A DNA stretch of 64,000 nucleotides from Achatina immaculata (lineage: Eukaryota; Mollusca; Gastropoda; Stylommatophora; Achatinidae), in contig CM019721.1 in assembly GCA_009760885.1 (NCBI GenBank), positions 23,599,974 to 23,663,973 of the forward strand, given 5' to 3'. The notes under the pieces were generated by a model. That model was not told where the DNA came from. It worked only from the letters and a program-made list of their open reading frames with translations, and did no database searches. Below are positions 62,860 to 64,000 of this stretch, in pieces. The first letter of the stretch is position 1. Every line of letters begins with the position of its first letter. Both the position numbers and the translations under genes were made by a program.

Positions 62860-64000
62860 TGGCATAGTGGTTAACACAGTCGCCTGCTGTTCAGAAGGTC
62901 CCTGGTTGGATTTCGCTGAATAGTTTCAGACCAACCAACACCGAGGTCAACCTAGTCTAACAAAAAAAGTATCTGGGATTTCCTTCTGAAACCTGGCAAC
63001 AAGGACAGCTGGTGACAGTCCATACCTCAAATACTGTGACGGCGCCTTACTTGAAACAGATTTCTACTTCAAGAATGCATGATTTTGTTAAATTACAGGT
63101 TGAAAAATGACACGTGCTAGAGGACCGCGGAGTCACATGCCTTAGTTCGTCTACCGGTTCTGATGTTTAGTTATTAAATATTTTTTCCTTAAATTTTATT
63201 AATTTTTTTTAAGGATTTTTTTTTAATTTCAGAGACAAATATAGGGAAAGAGGGGAGGGGGAATTGTGGTGAATATTGTTGCAGATTTTTTTTTTACGTG
63301 ACCATTTCATTAAAAGGAAAAGCACTTCTTATGTCTAAACATTGTTCCTTCATTTCTATGACCACTTTCATTGAGGTACATACAGGACCGCCAATGATTC
63401 TGCCAACAAATCTACCATATTCTACGACTTTTGTGAATCGCTCATTTCTTTGTATTTCTTCCTCTGTCAGGTTGCTCAAGAAGTCAAGAAGATGCGACTC
63501 AAGTTCGTCGTAGAAGTGCGGATGGAAGTAACTGTTTGTCATGTTTCCCTTTTCTGTTCTTCCACAATATTTCTTCGAAACTTCAGGGTTATGTCTCTGG
63601 CGGATGTGTTTTCTCTGAAGTTTTGCCTTATAGCCATGCTTGGTTCTAGTATTTTGAGTGAATATTGTAACTGGCTTATGCGCTTCTTCTAAATAAATCT
63701 CGCCTCTGGCGCGACAGATTCCAAAAAATAGTTCACACAGAAAGTTTAGTGCCGCATCTATAGTCACTAGCTGGTTATGAAAGACTGTCATTTCGTCTGT
63801 GTGACTGAGTGGTATCAAATGCCACATTCCCCACATCTCAAATGATTTTTTAATTCCTTTCACGACACATATCAGATCGATGAACTGTACCAGTTTGTTA
63901 GGAGGGTAAAATCAAGTGGAGTTATCAATAGACAAAGAAAACTCTTGATAATTTTTCCATCTTGCTTTCAGTCTTAGAAACATGTTCCACCACCCTTCAT
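62860..64000. repeat. 1.14 kb direct duplicate, copy 2 (runs off the window)
   Basis: Near-identical to 55683-56822. Left boundary at the same tRNA-like word; the right boundary is beyond the window. Left flanks of the two copies differ completely. Confidence 0.93.
63294..63863 (-). CDS. Nuclease-domain family, C-terminal part, copy 2 (partial)
   Basis: 189-residue frame with the same domain as 56117-56656: HIRQRH, NSYF, FVGRIIGGPVCTSMK and SAFP. Thanks to one extra base (about 63797) the frame continues further upstream here (KKSFEMWGMWHLIPLSH), and beyond the first listed codon up to an in-frame TGA at 63912-63914. The sequence before the TGA (FLRLKARWKNYQEFSLS) is in the same frame. So this copy has one stop and the other has a stop plus a frameshift, or the TGA falls in non-coding leader. 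The bit around the TGA (FYPPNKLVQFID) resembles IFPENILKLIKN of the 5851-6819 protein, which favours a once longer gene. Confidence 0.55.
   Translation of the reverse strand: MKGIKKSFEMWGMWHLIPLSHTDEMTVFHNQLVTIDAALNFLCELFFGICRARGEIYLEEAHKPVTIFTQNTRTKHGYKAKLQRKHIRQRHNPEVSKKYCGRTEKGNMTNSYFHPHFYDELESHLLDFLSNLTEEEIQRNERFTKVVEYGRFVGRIIGGPVCTSMKVVIEMKEQCLDIRSAFPFNEMVT

Noticed and set aside
1..64000. Bacterial contamination or phage origin for the nuclease-domain frames
   Set aside because: They are AT-rich like their surroundings, carry eukaryotic-style TATA boxes, and lie among animal LINEs, SINEs and minisatellites within the same duplicated blocks.

Overview
This window looks like repeat-rich animal nuclear DNA. 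It holds a nearly unmutated 1.65 kb piece of eukaryotic 18S rRNA whose variable regions read like a lophotrochozoan, most likely a gastropod mollusc (recognised by eye, not by a search). It also has several families of apurinic-endonuclease LINEs, Tc1 and mariner transposons, tRNA-derived SINEs and many minisatellites. There are no operons and no clear multi-exon host gene. Two 100-base N runs (3436-3535 and 37954-38053) are assembly gaps. For bookkeeping the LINE families are called A (copies at 4268-5735, 8163-11105 and fragments), B (11195-11950, 20060-23427, 35388-36438), C (38210-41717 and fragments), J (jockey-like 3' ends at 23428-24383 and 28977-30326), D (12990-13575) and R (R2-like, 33600-34780).

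The most interesting non-transposon content is a divergent family of minus-strand, apparently single-exon genes at 5851-6819, 31871-32300 (decayed), 48303-49706, 56117-56656 and 63294-63863, with a bare 5' end at 34930-35340. All preserve H-[IL]-x3-H followed by [SM]YF. The complete C-termini add [VI]-G-[KR]-x3-G-[PS]-[LV]-C-x3-K and a final [TS]AFP. The order of these motifs resembles the BECR/EndoU-type RNase domains known from bacterial polymorphic toxins; that link is inference. The two longest members have TATAAAAG just upstream of the first ATG. The upstream DNA is shared between copies in blocks (A, B, C below) and repeatedly carries minisatellite arrays, so the family seems to have spread by segmental duplication with minisatellite growth in the promoter-side flank.

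A second notable locus is 14465-18029. A 3.54 kb insert is flanked by a 12-base direct repeat and ends in a GAA-rich tail. It contains an ETS-like 120-base segment, ETS-like leader, 18S rRNA cut off about 170 nt before its usual end, the same 120-base segment again, and then subrepeats. A relative of the last part, without 18S, lies at 60700-61815. This suggests an rDNA-associated retroelement that mobilised an 18S segment.

Layout: 0-3.5 kb, LINE-C scraps and three minisatellites; 3.5-8.1 kb, LINE-A and the first family gene; 8.2-13.9 kb, LINE-A, B and D copies; 14.4-18.2 kb, the rDNA insert; 18.6-24.4 kb, LINE-A and hAT remnants and a nested LINE-B/C/J block; 24.5-31.4 kb, mostly non-coding with a LINE-J nested in LINE-A; 31.8-36.8 kb, decayed family gene, large minisatellite, LINE-R and B; 38.2-46.5 kb, a full-length LINE-C with a 5' inversion and perfect 11-base target-site duplication, a 2.04 kb tandem duplication and a 25-base minisatellite; 46.5-53.3 kb, a family-gene module with a Tc1 insertion; 53.9-55.5 kb, a 45-base minisatellite with higher-order structure; 55.7-64 kb, two near-identical 1.14 kb family-gene copies, a 22-base minisatellite, a mariner remnant and the second rDNA-insert relative.
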